Under the pieces are notes generated by a model. It was given only the letters and a program-made list of their open reading frames with translations. It did not search any database and was not told where the DNA came from. Position numbers and translations under genes: made by a program. A stretch of 33,305 bases of DNA, taken from Bacillota bacterium. Its GTDB lineage: Bacteria; Bacillota; Clostridia; Oscillospirales; Oscillospiraceae. This document shows, one piece after another, positions 1 to 9,292 of this stretch; position 1 is the stretch's first letter; each line of letters begins with the position of its first letter. The stretch is taken from NCBI GenBank assembly GCA_029003235.1, contig JAQYBZ010000049.1, forward strand, positions 1 to 33,305, in the 5' to 3' direction.

Positions 1-1
1 A

Positions 2-116
2 GTTGGTGTTGATTGGGTCGAGGGTCCACCTGTTCCCATCCCGAACACAGAAGTTAAGCTCGATTCCGCCGACGATAGTTGTCGGGTGACTGACTGCCAA
101 AATAGGTAACGCCAAC
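2..116 (+). rRNA. rrf: 5S ribosomal RNA
   Basis: Terminal helix GTTGGTGT/ACGCCAAC plus conserved 5S core 'CACCTGTTCCCATCCCGAACACAGAAGTTAAGCTC'; followed directly by a terminator. Confidence 0.95.
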
Positions 117-118
117 AC

Positions 119-151
119 AAAAGACTCGCTCATCTGAGCGAGTCTTTTTGC
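119..151 (+). terminator. Rho-independent terminator of the rRNA operon
   Basis: AAGACTCGCTCatctGAGCGAGTCTTTTT: perfect stem followed by a T tract. Confidence 0.9.
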
Positions 152-381
152 GTTTATGAAAGTTGTCCCCGATAACGCTGGAGGTCGGTCTCCGGACGCG
201 CCGTGCCTGCACGGTGTAAACGGCTTTTGACCTGCCCTCTCCGGCGATCCCCAACAATTCTTCGCAATGGGGTCATTTTGGCGGACTGCGCTGCTCTCGG
301 ACGAAACGGCCGCCACGACTTTCCCACCCTCTGTCTGCGGCAACTGGCATAGCATATGGGAAACTAAACTTGAAGCATCTG

Positions 382-411
382 CAAAACGCCGACCCAAGGG
401 GTCGGCGTTTT
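382..411. terminator. Bidirectional hairpin terminator downstream of the phosphodiester glycosidase gene
   Basis: AAAACGCCGACCCaaggGGTCGGCGTTTT inverted repeat between convergent transcription units. Confidence 0.75.
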
Positions 412-536
412 GGTTGCTTTGAATATTCCGTGCCACAGCCTGTCCGGTGGAACGGCATGCGGCCTTTTCATGCACTTCGAGAACCGCCGTTCTTGGCAAG
501 TCCCGGCAGGCGTTTTCTGGCGCCATGCAGAGGGAC

Positions 537-2159
537 TTACTTGGCGGCATAGACCCAGGCGTTGGGCAGGGTTCGGCCATAGGGCAGCGCCGTGTTGGAG
601 CAGCGGGTGACATACTCGCCGTCGTACCACATGATGGCGGAGGTGCCGCCGTCCAGATTCATGGCGGTCAGGCAGTTGTGGCGCATCATAATATCCACAC
701 ATTCTATGACGGGGCAGCCCATGGAATCCAGAAAACGTCCTTCAATGACCAGCATCAGGATCTCTCCGGTCTTAGACTGGCCGATACAGGCGCGGGGATT
801 GATGGAGGTATATTCCCCCATATCCGTCAGCGCCGTGCCGTTGACGACCATGGCGGGCTCAAATTCCACGGCATCGGTCACGTCGTCGCCGCAGGCGTTG
901 GGCGCGTCGGTGATATAGAACCAGTTGTCTTCTTTCAGCTCGATACGCTTGCTGCCCCAGCCACGGTGGTTCCCGTAGGAGACGCCCTCACATTTGCAGT
1001 AGCCTGCCAGCGTGCCGCCGTTTCCGCTGCCGCCGTCGTCGATGAAACCGCTGCCCGTAATGGCCAGCAAGCCGTTGTTTCGCTCGGCGATGCTGCCTGC
1101 GTACTCGCCGTAAGAGCCGATGCCCTTGGAGGCACACAGGGACAGGCGGGCGGGATCCTTGGCAATGGCCATGACGCCCCGGTAAGAGCTGCCTTTGACC
1201 CGCACAAGGAGGATCTCGTTCTTGGCGTCGATGGCCAGAACCTGTTCGCCCATGGTGGTGTACACGTCGATGCCGTCGTCGTTCAGCCCGGCCTCATTGA
1301 TGTAGATGTTGTCATAGCCGTTGGCCAGCGCTTCCGGGTGATTTTTCAAATACAGCTCCATGGAGTCCATATCCAGTTCCCAGAACAGCTTGTAGAAATC
1401 CTGCTGTTCCCTTGAGATCTCTATACCGCCTGCATCCTCAGCCGTGCCCTCGGTGGGAAGAGGCTCGTCGTCGGTGCTGATGGGGGGCAGGGTGCTGTTG
1501 ACGCCGATCTGAGACTGTCTGGCAGCTTCCTGCCGCGCCATGACATCGTCAATGACGGAACGGGGGATAAAGGCGGTGGCCAGCCACTGGTGAGACATGG
1601 TGGACATGGCGGTTTGTATGTAGATCTCGCGCCATTTTTTGATAAACGGGATGTTGGAGAAAACCGCAGTCAGGTACAGACATACCAGAACACAGACCGT
1701 AACGGCCAGAGCAATCAGGCGATTGCGTCTTTTGCGCTTTTTGCTGCGCTTTCTCCGGCCGGCAGGGGCAGAAGCCTGTCCGCCGCTGCGGGGACGCTGA
1801 CCGTAGGACGCATAGTCTCCCTGTTCGGATGCACCCTTTTGGGCATAAGCCGCATTCTGACCCTGCCGGTAGGTACGGGCGGGCTGAGCGGCGGGAGCGG
1901 CAACGGCGCCTTCCCGGCGGGAAGTGCCTGCGTAATTCATGTTTTGTGAAGCCTGCACAGGGCGGGAGTTCTGAGAGACGGATGCCGGATCCGAACGACC
2001 CGAAGCACCGGGATACTGCCAAAACTCTTTGTCTACAGGAGGCGCATGATATGTATGCTGCTCTGTGGTTGCTCTGGATGCAGGCTGAGACTGGCCGGCG
2101 ACTGTGCCGCGAGAGCTTTTTGCGTATTTTCCGGAGCCGGTGTTGCCAAATAACTTCAT
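537..2159 (-). CDS. Phosphodiester glycosidase (NAGPA/exopolysaccharide biosynthesis-like) family protein, membrane anchored
   Basis: Ser/Gln-rich N-terminus, basic stretch and one TM segment (RLIALAVTVCVLVCLYLTAVF), then 'GVMAIAKDPARLSLC', 'RACIGQSKTGEILMLVIEGR', 'ECVDIMMRHNCLTAMNLDGGTSAIMWYDGE' typical of the family. Start trimmed to MKLFGN, preceded by AAAGGAGG. Confidence 0.85.
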   Translation of the reverse strand: MKLFGNTGSGKYAKSSRGTVAGQSQPASRATTEQHTYHAPPVDKEFWQYPGASGRSDPASVSQNSRPVQASQNMNYAGTSRREGAVAAPAAQPARTYRQGQNAAYAQKGASEQGDYASYGQRPRSGGQASAPAGRRKRSKKRKRRNRLIALAVTVCVLVCLYLTAVFSNIPFIKKWREIYIQTAMSTMSHQWLATAFIPRSVIDDVMARQEAARQSQIGVNSTLPPISTDDEPLPTEGTAEDAGGIEISREQQDFYKLFWELDMDSMELYLKNHPEALANGYDNIYINEAGLNDDGIDVYTTMGEQVLAIDAKNEILLVRVKGSSYRGVMAIAKDPARLSLCASKGIGSYGEYAGSIAERNNGLLAITGSGFIDDGGSGNGGTLAGYCKCEGVSYGNHRGWGSKRIELKEDNWFYITDAPNACGDDVTDAVEFEPAMVVNGTALTDMGEYTSINPRACIGQSKTGEILMLVIEGRFLDSMGCPVIECVDIMMRHNCLTAMNLDGGTSAIMWYDGEYVTRCSNTALPYGRTLPNAWVYAAK

Positions 2160-2190
2160 TAAGCTGCCTCCTTTCAGCAAAATCCTATAC

Positions 2191-2219
2191 AGTATACACG
2201 ATATGTGGAAAAAATGCAA
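2191..2219 (-). promoter_or_regulatory. Predicted sigma70-type promoter of the phosphodiester glycosidase gene
   Basis: Minus strand TTGCAT-17 nt-TATACT with TG upstream of the -10. Confidence 0.6.
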
Positions 2220-2275
2220 ATACTTCTTACTCGCTGAGCAAAAAGTTCAGGATTTGTTCAAAAACAGACCAAATC

Positions 2276-2842
2276 CTATTCGTCTCCCATGACGATCAGC
2301 TCTTTCCACTGTCCTGCGCACAGGACGCGCCAGGTCCACGCCCCGTCTATGACCTCCCGCCATTGCAGATGGTGGAAGCTGTAGGTGATGCTCAGATGGC
2401 AGGGCAGAACAGAGGCAATGATCTTTTCCATGGCTGCTTGGTTGCTGACGGGGCTGGATAGAGTAGGGAAGCACACGCAGACGCTGTTGGGCGTACCCGT
2501 TTCCCGCACCACCGCAGCCACGCCGCAGCCGGTCAAAGCGTCTGTCAGTTCCCGGCGGCTGCATCCGCCGGACTGCATTCGCAGCAGGGCGCACACGGCC
2601 TGCCGCCGTGCCGAAACCGTGGCGGCATCCATGTGAGCAGACAAGGCGGACTCGTAGGCCTGCAAGCCCTGTTCTTTGGCGGTCAGGGGGATGGACTCGG
2701 CCAGATCTCTCTGGATCTGGCCGTTAAGTTGGTCAAAGCTGCTGCCCAGGGCGAAGAGTTCTCCGCCGGAAAAACTGCCCATGTCCAGATCATAGACGCT
2801 CAGCGGCCGAAGCAGCGCCTGCAAATAGGAGGTATAGCCCAT
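2276..2842 (-). CDS. Phage tail protein, YmfQ/XkdU-like (tail protein I position)
   Basis: Positioned directly after baseplate J with TAATG stop/start overlap; 188 aa; translation consistent with YmfQ (DUF2313)-type proteins. Confidence 0.7.
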   Translation of the reverse strand: MGYTSYLQALLRPLSVYDLDMGSFSGGELFALGSSFDQLNGQIQRDLAESIPLTAKEQGLQAYESALSAHMDAATVSARRQAVCALLRMQSGGCSRRELTDALTGCGVAAVVRETGTPNSVCVCFPTLSSPVSNQAAMEKIIASVLPCHLSITYSFHHLQWREVIDGAWTWRVLCAGQWKELIVMGDE

Positions 2843-3897
2843 TACTCTCCCTCCGTCAGCGTCAACTGTCCGAGGACAGGCAGCTCAGAGGCCGCCACGG
2901 CGCAGTCCGCCGCAGGCAGTGTAAGCGCATAGTTTTTTACCAGCCCCGTGTTGTAAATCAGATTGCCCAGGGTGGAGCGGTAGACGCTCTTGCCCAGCAG
3001 CCGCCCTGTAAAAAACCCGTGAATGGCCTGCGTCACGGCGGTTTTGGCGTCGTCGAAGCGCACACCCTCGGCAGGCCAGAGTACGGCAGCTACAGAGACG
3101 GTGACGGTGGTGGGCGACAGAACTGCCACGTCCACGCACAACTCCCGCTTCTGCTCCAGTTCTGTCTGAAGCGCGTTGATCAGGGAATCTTCCGGCGCGC
3201 CGGTTTCTGTGGCGATTACCACGTCCACCGTGCCAACGCCCCGGTTTTTGGCCAGCACAGAGCAGGCCGCCACGCCGGGACAGGCCAGAGCGGTGGCCTC
3301 GTAAAAAGCGGCGTTACCTCCGTTGGAGGCGCAGCGGTAGCTGGCAAGGATGCGGCTGCGGAAGGCTTCGTCGTCTTCCTCCTCCGCGCCACCGGTAAAA
3401 GGTGTGGAATTGTTGCAGGCGCTGACGCCGAAGGGCGCGTTGGTCAGACAGTTAGCCTGTCCGGCGCCGATGTTTCCGGCGGTGCCGGGCAATTCCGCCC
3501 GTGCGGGACAGGTGCCGGAAAGGCTCCCGGCGGAGATCAGACAGGCCGCCGTGGTCACAAAGCGGGTCAGGCCGGTGGTGGAGACCACCGTGCCTGCGGG
3601 AATGACCAGATCATAGCTCAGCGCGGCCGGGACGTAAAAGGTCAACTCCCCTGTAGCGTAGGCGCTGCCCTTTCGGCACAGGCACCGCATCTGCCCGTGA
3701 TAGTCCAGGTATTCCCCGGTGGCGGTCTGAGGGAACGCCTGTTTTCTCGACCAGTCGGCGTAATAGTACAGGGTTTCCAACTGGGCGGCGGCGGCATACA
3801 GCCGCACGGCCAGATCGCAGCTATCCTGCATGGCGAATCCTGTGGCGGCCTCGTAATCCGCCAGCATTTGCTCATAGAGTTCCTGTGTTGTCTTCAT
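2842..3897 (-). CDS. Baseplate J-like protein (XkdT-like)
   Basis: 'PAGTVVSTTGLTRFVTTA...LPGTAGNIGAGQANCLTNAPFGVSACNNSTPFTGGAEEEDDEAFRSRILASY' typical of the baseplate J family. Confidence 0.93.
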   Translation of the reverse strand: MKTTQELYEQMLADYEAATGFAMQDSCDLAVRLYAAAAQLETLYYYADWSRKQAFPQTATGEYLDYHGQMRCLCRKGSAYATGELTFYVPAALSYDLVIPAGTVVSTTGLTRFVTTAACLISAGSLSGTCPARAELPGTAGNIGAGQANCLTNAPFGVSACNNSTPFTGGAEEEDDEAFRSRILASYRCASNGGNAAFYEATALACPGVAACSVLAKNRGVGTVDVVIATETGAPEDSLINALQTELEQKRELCVDVAVLSPTTVTVSVAAVLWPAEGVRFDDAKTAVTQAIHGFFTGRLLGKSVYRSTLGNLIYNTGLVKNYALTLPAADCAVAASELPVLGQLTLTEGE

Positions 3898-4238
3898 AGT
3901 GTAACCTCCAATACCGCTGTATCGCCCTGCAGGGCAAGCTGCACGTCAAGGTGGATGCAGCGGTTTTCCGCCGGCGTGATCTGCACGCCGGTCACAGTCA
4001 GACCCAGAGGCGCCACGGCTTCGGCGGCGTAGGACATGGCGTTGGCGGCCATAGATGCGGGCTTTTGCTCCTTTAGCTGCCACAGACGGCTGCCCAGCTC
4101 CGGCAGAAAGGGAAAGGCGCCCCGGCGGCAGGTCAGGCAGAACAGCGCCCGGCTGAGCAGCGCCTCTTTGCCGTGCTGCCGAAGGATGCCGCCTGCTCCG
4201 TCCGGCACATAGTCTCCCGATACCAGTTTGTTTTCCAT
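3894..4238 (-). CDS. Baseplate wedge protein, GPW/gp25-like (XkdS position)
   Basis: 'RGAFPFLPELGSRLWQLK' resembles gp25 family; located between spike-like ORF and baseplate J; ATGA overlap with baseplate J. Confidence 0.75.
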   Translation of the reverse strand: MENKLVSGDYVPDGAGGILRQHGKEALLSRALFCLTCRRGAFPFLPELGSRLWQLKEQKPASMAANAMSYAAEAVAPLGLTVTGVQITPAENRCIHLDVQLALQGDTAVLEVTL

Positions 4239-4239
4239 G

Positions 4240-4581
4240 CTATCCCTCCTGTGCCTGACCGTTGATGTAGAGCTTTCCCACCAGCCGGATGCTGCCGTCC
4301 CGGGTCAGATGGATGTAGCAGTTGTCGGAAAAGATGCAGGCTTCTCCCGGCTGCAGCGCTACGGGACACTGCCCCTGGGCGCCCAGCACCGTGTCCTTCA
4401 GGATCAGCACCTGATCCGATACCTTTGGCCGCCAGGCATAGCCTCCCGGCGAGAGCAGGTGCAGATCCCGGTACTCCGTGTCCGAGACGGCGGCCACGGC
4501 CTCCGCCGCCATGGAGACGGTCCCCATCCGGGCGGCGTCCTCCTCCGCCGGAGCGGGGGCGCTTGATTTGGATAACCACAT
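4240..4581 (-). CDS. Small baseplate/spike-like protein (113 aa)
   Basis: C-terminus 'NCYIHLTRDGSIRLVGKLYINGQAQ' resembles the repetitive beta C-terminus of gpV-type spikes; position between hub and gp25-like genes. Confidence 0.55.
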   Translation of the reverse strand: MWLSKSSAPAPAEEDAARMGTVSMAAEAVAAVSDTEYRDLHLLSPGGYAWRPKVSDQVLILKDTVLGAQGQCPVALQPGEACIFSDNCYIHLTRDGSIRLVGKLYINGQAQEG

Positions 4582-4592
4582 AGAAAGTCCTC

Positions 4593-5534
4593 CTAACGGA
4601 AAAGTGTCAGAGTGCAGAGGCAGCCCTCCTCCGAGCAGCAGGAGCGCACCTGACGCACGTTAAAGCCTCCGGAAAGCCCCAGCTTGGGCAGGCTGACGTT
4701 CAGGATGGTGCCCGGCTCACAGAAAAAGCTCCCGGCTATGGTGGCCTGCAAGGTAAACTCGTCCTCCCGGGCGGCGTCAATGCGCTGCTGTGCGGTGCGC
4801 CATACCGCCCGCAGATCGCTTCCGCCGGTACTGACCACCTCCCTGCGCAGGCCACCCCGGGCGGAAAAGGCGGGATAGAACGCTTCCGACACGGCTCCGG
4901 TTGCGGTGTGCAGCACCGTCTGCCGGGAGATCACCCCATAGCGGCAGTCCCGGTAGACGGCGGACAAAAGCTGGCTCTGGCGCAGGGTTTGTCCGCTGGA
5001 AGGACGCGCCGTGGATATCAGCAGGGTGCCGTTGGCATCGAAACGGGGGACAAGGGCGCCTGCGTGGATGCAAAAGCCCTTGACCACCTGCATACAGGTG
5101 TTGCCGGAGCTGACGGCAAAGGAGGTCACGGCGGGAAGGGCGCAGGCGCTGGCTTTCAGTCCGTAGGGCGTCACATAGGTGGCCAGAATGTCCGCAAGCT
5201 GGGCGCTGTGCCAGACGTTGGCCACCACCTGATTGTCCAGCAGCCGCGCACCCATGCCCCGCCCGTGTACGCGCAGGGCGGAACCGTTGGCGTCCAGCGC
5301 CAGCTCATATTCGTCTATCAACCCGGTAAAAACGCGCACGCCGCCGTGCTTTGCCAAAAATCCCACGGCCTCGGTCAGACGGCCGAGGCCGGACGCGGGC
5401 AGATCGGCCGTGACGGAAAAGCTGTCGCAGGCGTCTCCGTCTGTGCGTACCAGTTCCCAACTCCGCAGGCCGGTCAGCGCCCGGCGGCTGCCGTCAGCCA
5501 GCGTAAGACTGCAGCGCAATGTCTGTTCGCTCAT
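4593..5534 (-). CDS. Phage tail hub protein, XkdQ/late control D-like
   Basis: 313 aa starting at MSEQTLRCSL (ORF trimmed); 'FTGLIDEYELALDANGSALRVHGRGMGARLLDNQV' typical of XkdQ/YqbQ-like hub proteins; ATGA overlap with LysM gene. Confidence 0.8.
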   Translation of the reverse strand: MSEQTLRCSLTLADGSRRALTGLRSWELVRTDGDACDSFSVTADLPASGLGRLTEAVGFLAKHGGVRVFTGLIDEYELALDANGSALRVHGRGMGARLLDNQVVANVWHSAQLADILATYVTPYGLKASACALPAVTSFAVSSGNTCMQVVKGFCIHAGALVPRFDANGTLLISTARPSSGQTLRQSQLLSAVYRDCRYGVISRQTVLHTATGAVSEAFYPAFSARGGLRREVVSTGGSDLRAVWRTAQQRIDAAREDEFTLQATIAGSFFCEPGTILNVSLPKLGLSGGFNVRQVRSCCSEEGCLCTLTLFR

Positions 5535-6052
5535 GAGATGCGCACCCGCGTACCGGGCGTGACGGCGTTGGCGCTGTACAGCGCCGGATTCAGCGCCAGC
5601 AGGCTCTGTACGGAACGTCCCTGCCGGGCGGCCAGCGCCCAAAGGGTGTCGCCCTCGCTCACCGTGGCGTAGTTTTCCGCGTCGCCGACGCCCTTTGTTT
5701 CGGCGTCCGGCGCTTCCGTAAAGCGGAAGCTGTAGAGCACATGGTTTTCTCCCGGCTCCTGCAACAGCTTCAGCTCTGTCAGATAGGCACTGCTGCTCTG
5801 CCACAGCGGATGGATGAGAAGCCCCGGCGTCTGCTCATAGGCCAGACAGGCCAGCGTGCGGAAGGTGCTGTAGGCGTCAGCACCGTAGAATTCGCCGCTG
5901 CCCTCCATGATGCGGCAGTCTCTGCCCAGATCTTCAACGCAGTAACTGCCAAAGGGTTGCTTGTGGATCACGGTGCGCCGGGAGAAAGAGATGGAATAGA
6001 TCTTGGGATTGTGGGGCCATACAAAGGTCTTGTATTGCATGGCGGGAAGCAT
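5531..6052 (-). CDS. LysM domain tail protein (XkdP-like)
   Basis: C-terminal LysM 'YATVSEGDTLWALAARQGRSVQSLLALNPALYSANAVTPGTRVRI'; start MLPAMQYKTF preceded by GGAGGTCTTACC. Confidence 0.88.
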   Translation of the reverse strand: MLPAMQYKTFVWPHNPKIYSISFSRRTVIHKQPFGSYCVEDLGRDCRIMEGSGEFYGADAYSTFRTLACLAYEQTPGLLIHPLWQSSSAYLTELKLLQEPGENHVLYSFRFTEAPDAETKGVGDAENYATVSEGDTLWALAARQGRSVQSLLALNPALYSANAVTPGTRVRIS

Positions 6053-6111
6053 GGTAAGACCTCCTTGCAACGATGGATTCAAGCGGCCGCTGCCGCCTCC
6101 GGCGGGGCGTC

Positions 6112-6387
6112 TCAGCCGTAGCGCCGGGCGTCGCGCTCATAGATCCGGCTCAGCGCCTCTGCGTCCGGAACAGAGGCGGTCTGCGCCGGCAGGGAAGACA
6201 TCGCGGACAGAACGGGCGCATCTGCGGATGGAACGGCTCCGTTTTCGGATGCCGCCGCAGCGGGTGCGGAGACGGCGGGCCTGGCGGTTGGGATGTCGGA
6301 TGCCGGATACAGGCGCTGGGGCATGTCTGCCAGCAGGGTGTCGGACAGACGGTTCTGCTCGGCCAGCAGGGCTTCAAAATAGTTCAT
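6112..6387 (-). CDS. Hypothetical 91-aa Pro/Ala-rich protein in the tape-measure slot
   Basis: ATGA overlap with upstream chaperone-position gene; helical ends flanking a low-complexity linker (PTARPAVSAPAAAASENGAVPSADAP). Confidence 0.7.
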   Translation of the reverse strand: MNYFEALLAEQNRLSDTLLADMPQRLYPASDIPTARPAVSAPAAAASENGAVPSADAPVLSAMSSLPAQTASVPDAEALSRIYERDARRYG

Positions 6388-6704
6388 GCCTGTTTCAGCT
6401 CCTCAAATCGTTTCTCGTCAAAATTGGGATTGACCGCCGTGGATACGCGGCGGCCGGAAAAACGGCGCACATATTCCCCGGCATAGGCGCCTACAGCCTC
6501 CGGCGAAAGAGCCTGCAGCACCTGTGTGCCGTTTTCATAGACCGGTCTGCGGCCTCTGCGCAGGGCGCGTGCCAGAACACAGGCGTTCAGACACAGGCCG
6601 AAGACATCGCCCGAGGGAGCCAGCAGCGATGCCTCCTGCCTGGCCTGACACAGCTCCCACGCAGACAGCCGGGTCAGCCGAAGCCTAGTTGGGCGCCTCA
6701 ACAC
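6384..6704 (-). CDS. Putative tail assembly chaperone-position protein (XkdN-like)
   Basis: 106 aa; immediately downstream of the tube gene and overlapping it by 20 nt; call rests mainly on position. Confidence 0.5.
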   Translation of the reverse strand: MLRRPTRLRLTRLSAWELCQARQEASLLAPSGDVFGLCLNACVLARALRRGRRPVYENGTQVLQALSPEAVGAYAGEYVRRFSGRRVSTAVNPNFDEKRFEELKQA

Positions 6705-7074
6705 GGTGACTGGCGCAGATGACCGCCCGCTCCAGAACCATGCCGCCTACCTCGGCGCTTTCCTCCAGAGCAGACCATTGACAGCCATAGTAGATAATGC
6801 TTCTGTCAGGCTTGCATACCGCAAGGGAAAAGTTTTCGAGGTCATGGAAACTGATGCCGTCGCGGATGGCGACGTCTGTGGCGTAGAGGCGTGTCAGCTC
6901 AATGGTATAGGAATTCTGCCCCCGGATGGTGGCCACCGGCTCTTTTTCGCCGAAGGCTTCCACCACCCGGCTGGAGCTGACGGCAGTGACTTTGTAGCTC
7001 TGCACGACAGCCACCTTGACGCCGTTCACCTCCAGATAGATGTCGGCGGTGGTGGGCAGCTTATTGATGGACAT
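6685..7074 (-). CDS. Phage tail tube protein (XkdM-like)
   Basis: 'MSINKLPTTADIYLEVNGVKVAVVQSYKVTAVSSSRVVEAFGEKEPVATIRGQNSYTIELTRLY' typical of XkdM-type tube proteins; follows sheath gene. Confidence 0.85.
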   Translation of the reverse strand: MSINKLPTTADIYLEVNGVKVAVVQSYKVTAVSSSRVVEAFGEKEPVATIRGQNSYTIELTRLYATDVAIRDGISFHDLENFSLAVCKPDRSIIYYGCQWSALEESAEVGGMVLERAVICASHRVEAPN

Positions 7075-7086
7075 AAAGGGACCTCC

Positions 7087-8133
7087 TTACACGGAAATAT
7101 GCGCCGTCAGCAGGATACGGTTGAGACAGTGGGCGACGGAGAATCGGAAACAGATGTCGCAGACTGTGGGATCATCGGCATTTTGCGTCACCGTAAGGGC
7201 ATCATAGGAATCGATAATCTGGGCGGCGACCCGGCGTTCCAGCTCAATCACCACCTGGTTGCGGATGGCGCTGCGGGTAACAGCGGTGTTTTTTAGCCGG
7301 GAAAAACGCTGCTGCAGGACGGTGCGCAGGGCGGGAAGCACCTCGTCAATGACCAGAATGGTGTTCAGCTCCCGAAAAGTGGCGTCTGCGACGCCGTTGA
7401 TGGTGGTGCAGGTGGTGACGGCGCGGATAACCCTTACTTCTCCGCCGATACATTCCAGCGGCGTGACGCCGCCGCGCAGCAGGGCGTCCAGGCGGGTCTC
7501 CGACCAGAGATTGGTAACGCCGGACAGACCGGGCAGCACGGCCCCGTTGAGGGGTACAGCCGGATCCGACTGGGCGGCCAGCAGCCCCGCCAGTGCCGCA
7601 GCCGCCAGATTGCCGCTGCAGATCTCTTCGCCCACATAGACCTGCGGCGCCACCAGTACCATGCGGGGACTGTTGAGCACGGCGGAGCGCTCGATGAGTT
7701 CTTCGTCGCTGGCGCAGTCCATACCCACCAGACCGATGCACTCGTTTTTGGCCTCGGAGGCGGCTTCTATCAGCTCCCTCATATCCGCCTGTACGGCGGC
7801 GTCGCAGCTGTCAATGACAAAGTAGGTCGCTTCCCTCTGGGCAAGCAGCGCCTCCAGACTGTCGTGATAGCCCATAACCGAGTCCACCGGCACGGCGCGC
7901 GCCAGAACCGTGGAAGCGCCGCTTAAAAACGCCTGCCGGATCAGGGCGGTGAGTGGGGCGTCCGCGCCGAAGACCGCAGCGGCGGAAGCGGCACTGCTGA
8001 ATTTACAGGTGCCGGCCGTGGAACTGTTCAGACCCGCCACGGCCACGGTCTTTGTGGCCGGACTGGTGCTGAAGACAGCGCTGGCGTCGTAGTCGGCGTA
8101 GACGCCGGGACGTTCATGATAAGTGATGCTCAT
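7087..8133 (-). CDS. Phage tail sheath protein (XkdK-like)
   Basis: 'MSITYHERPGVYADYDASAVFST' N-terminus and 'INGVADATFRELNTILVIDEVLPALRTVLQQRF' C-terminal region; start trimmed to ATGA overlap at 8130-8133. Confidence 0.9.
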   Translation of the reverse strand: MSITYHERPGVYADYDASAVFSTSPATKTVAVAGLNSSTAGTCKFSSAASAAAVFGADAPLTALIRQAFLSGASTVLARAVPVDSVMGYHDSLEALLAQREATYFVIDSCDAAVQADMRELIEAASEAKNECIGLVGMDCASDEELIERSAVLNSPRMVLVAPQVYVGEEICSGNLAAAALAGLLAAQSDPAVPLNGAVLPGLSGVTNLWSETRLDALLRGGVTPLECIGGEVRVIRAVTTCTTINGVADATFRELNTILVIDEVLPALRTVLQQRFSRLKNTAVTRSAIRNQVVIELERRVAAQIIDSYDALTVTQNADDPTVCDICFRFSVAHCLNRILLTAHISV

Positions 8134-8606
8134 ACGATCGTACCTTTCAGTGTAAAGTCCGTAAATCCGGTGCCGTCTGCCGAAGGCGTGGCATAGACAT
8201 AGGCGGAGACGTCCGCGGTGACGGGACACGCGAAGCAGTCGCTTTTGGCGTCATAGGCGCAGGCGTCTACGGTAAAGCCCGTGACGGACAGCCCGGCAAT
8301 GCCGCCTGTGAGCAGGCAGCAGACCTGTTCTGCGGCGGCGCTGCAGCCTGCCCCGCCTGTGTCGGTGGGACTGAAAATCCGGATCTGAATACGGGCGTGA
8401 AGCTGTCTTCCATAGAGCGCCTGCGCCCCCTGATCCGGCGTCTGAACGATGCCCAGATACTGATATGCGCCGCCCTCGGCGGACAGCAGGCGCACGGCGC
8501 AGGCCGCGCCTTTGAGCCGGGGCATGGGGGAGCAGGGCATGGCTTCCACGGCGGCCAGACCGGCGTCTTGCAGTGCGCGCAGTACAGGCTTTATCAGACA
8601 TTCCAC
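8130..8606 (-). CDS. Putative tail terminator/minor tail protein
   Basis: 158 aa immediately upstream of sheath; position and size match tail-completion proteins in PBSX-like modules. Confidence 0.5.
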   Translation of the reverse strand: MECLIKPVLRALQDAGLAAVEAMPCSPMPRLKGAACAVRLLSAEGGAYQYLGIVQTPDQGAQALYGRQLHARIQIRIFSPTDTGGAGCSAAAEQVCCLLTGGIAGLSVTGFTVDACAYDAKSDCFACPVTADVSAYVYATPSADGTGFTDFTLKGTIV

Positions 8607-8932
8607 GGGTCGTCACCGCCCTTCCGGACGCACAGCGCCCAGAGATACAGGGGCTTGTCCTCCAGCATCAGGGTCTCGGCCTTGCGGACAATATAGGCTT
8701 GTTCCCCTGTTTCCAGCTCGTCGCCGGCAGACAGGCAAACGTTTCTGGGTCCCAGATAGAGATACTGCCCTCTGGGAATTTCCCCCAGACCGCCGAACAG
8801 GCGTTCCATGTTCTGCCAGCTTTTGGAGGTCACAGGCTGTAAAAACGCCTTGAATTCCGTTGCCTCACCGTCCCGGCACAGCCGCAGGTTGCTGCCGTAG
8901 TGCTCCATAAGCAGATCAATGGTCTGTATCAT
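8594..8932 (-). CDS. Putative head-tail joining (stopper) protein
   Basis: 112 aa in head-tail connector region; ATGA overlap with upstream gene. Confidence 0.5.
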   Translation of the reverse strand: MIQTIDLLMEHYGSNLRLCRDGEATEFKAFLQPVTSKSWQNMERLFGGLGEIPRGQYLYLGPRNVCLSAGDELETGEQAYIVRKAETLMLEDKPLYLWALCVRKGGDDPWNV

Positions 8933-9291
8933 ACCCTTACCCTCCGAAAGACAAAATCCGGGCTGGTCACATAGGCGGACAGAAGCTGTTCCGCCGTCCG
9001 GGCAAGGCGTTGCGCCGTCTGTGCCGCGTCGGCTTTGGAAATTTTGATGGCGCCGGCTTCAAAGGCGGAGATGTCCCCTTCGGCGGCGGTATAAAAGCGG
9101 CTCAGCGCCAGATAGGCTGCGGCGCAGACAAAGGCCTCATAGCAGTCCTCCGGCGACACGCCGCTGCGCAGCCGGAGCCGAAGCTCCGACGCCGCAGCCT
9201 TGCACAGACTGTACAGAACCTCCTGCTGCTCCTGTGCCAGCTCCCCGGCCAGAGCGGCGGCAACGGAGCAGATGTCATGTACCGTCTGCAT
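8929..9291 (-). CDS. Putative head-tail connector (gp6-like adaptor)
   Basis: 120-aa mainly helical protein directly after the capsid gene. Confidence 0.55.
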   Translation of the reverse strand: MQTVHDICSVAAALAGELAQEQQEVLYSLCKAAASELRLRLRSGVSPEDCYEAFVCAAAYLALSRFYTAAEGDISAFEAGAIKISKADAAQTAQRLARTAEQLLSAYVTSPDFVFRRVRV

Positions 9292-9292
9292 C

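Noticed and set aside
2249-2277. Inverted repeat AGGATTTG...CAAATCCT at the end of the phage operon as terminator or att site
   Set aside because: Only 8 bp, AT-rich, no T tract; no matching copy seen at the other end of the operon, so not reported as terminator or attachment site.
6384-6420. Programmed -1 frameshift joining the chaperone-position ORF to the 91-aa ORF
   Set aside because: No canonical XXXYYYZ slippery heptamer found near the 3' end; an ATGA overlap explains expression more simply.
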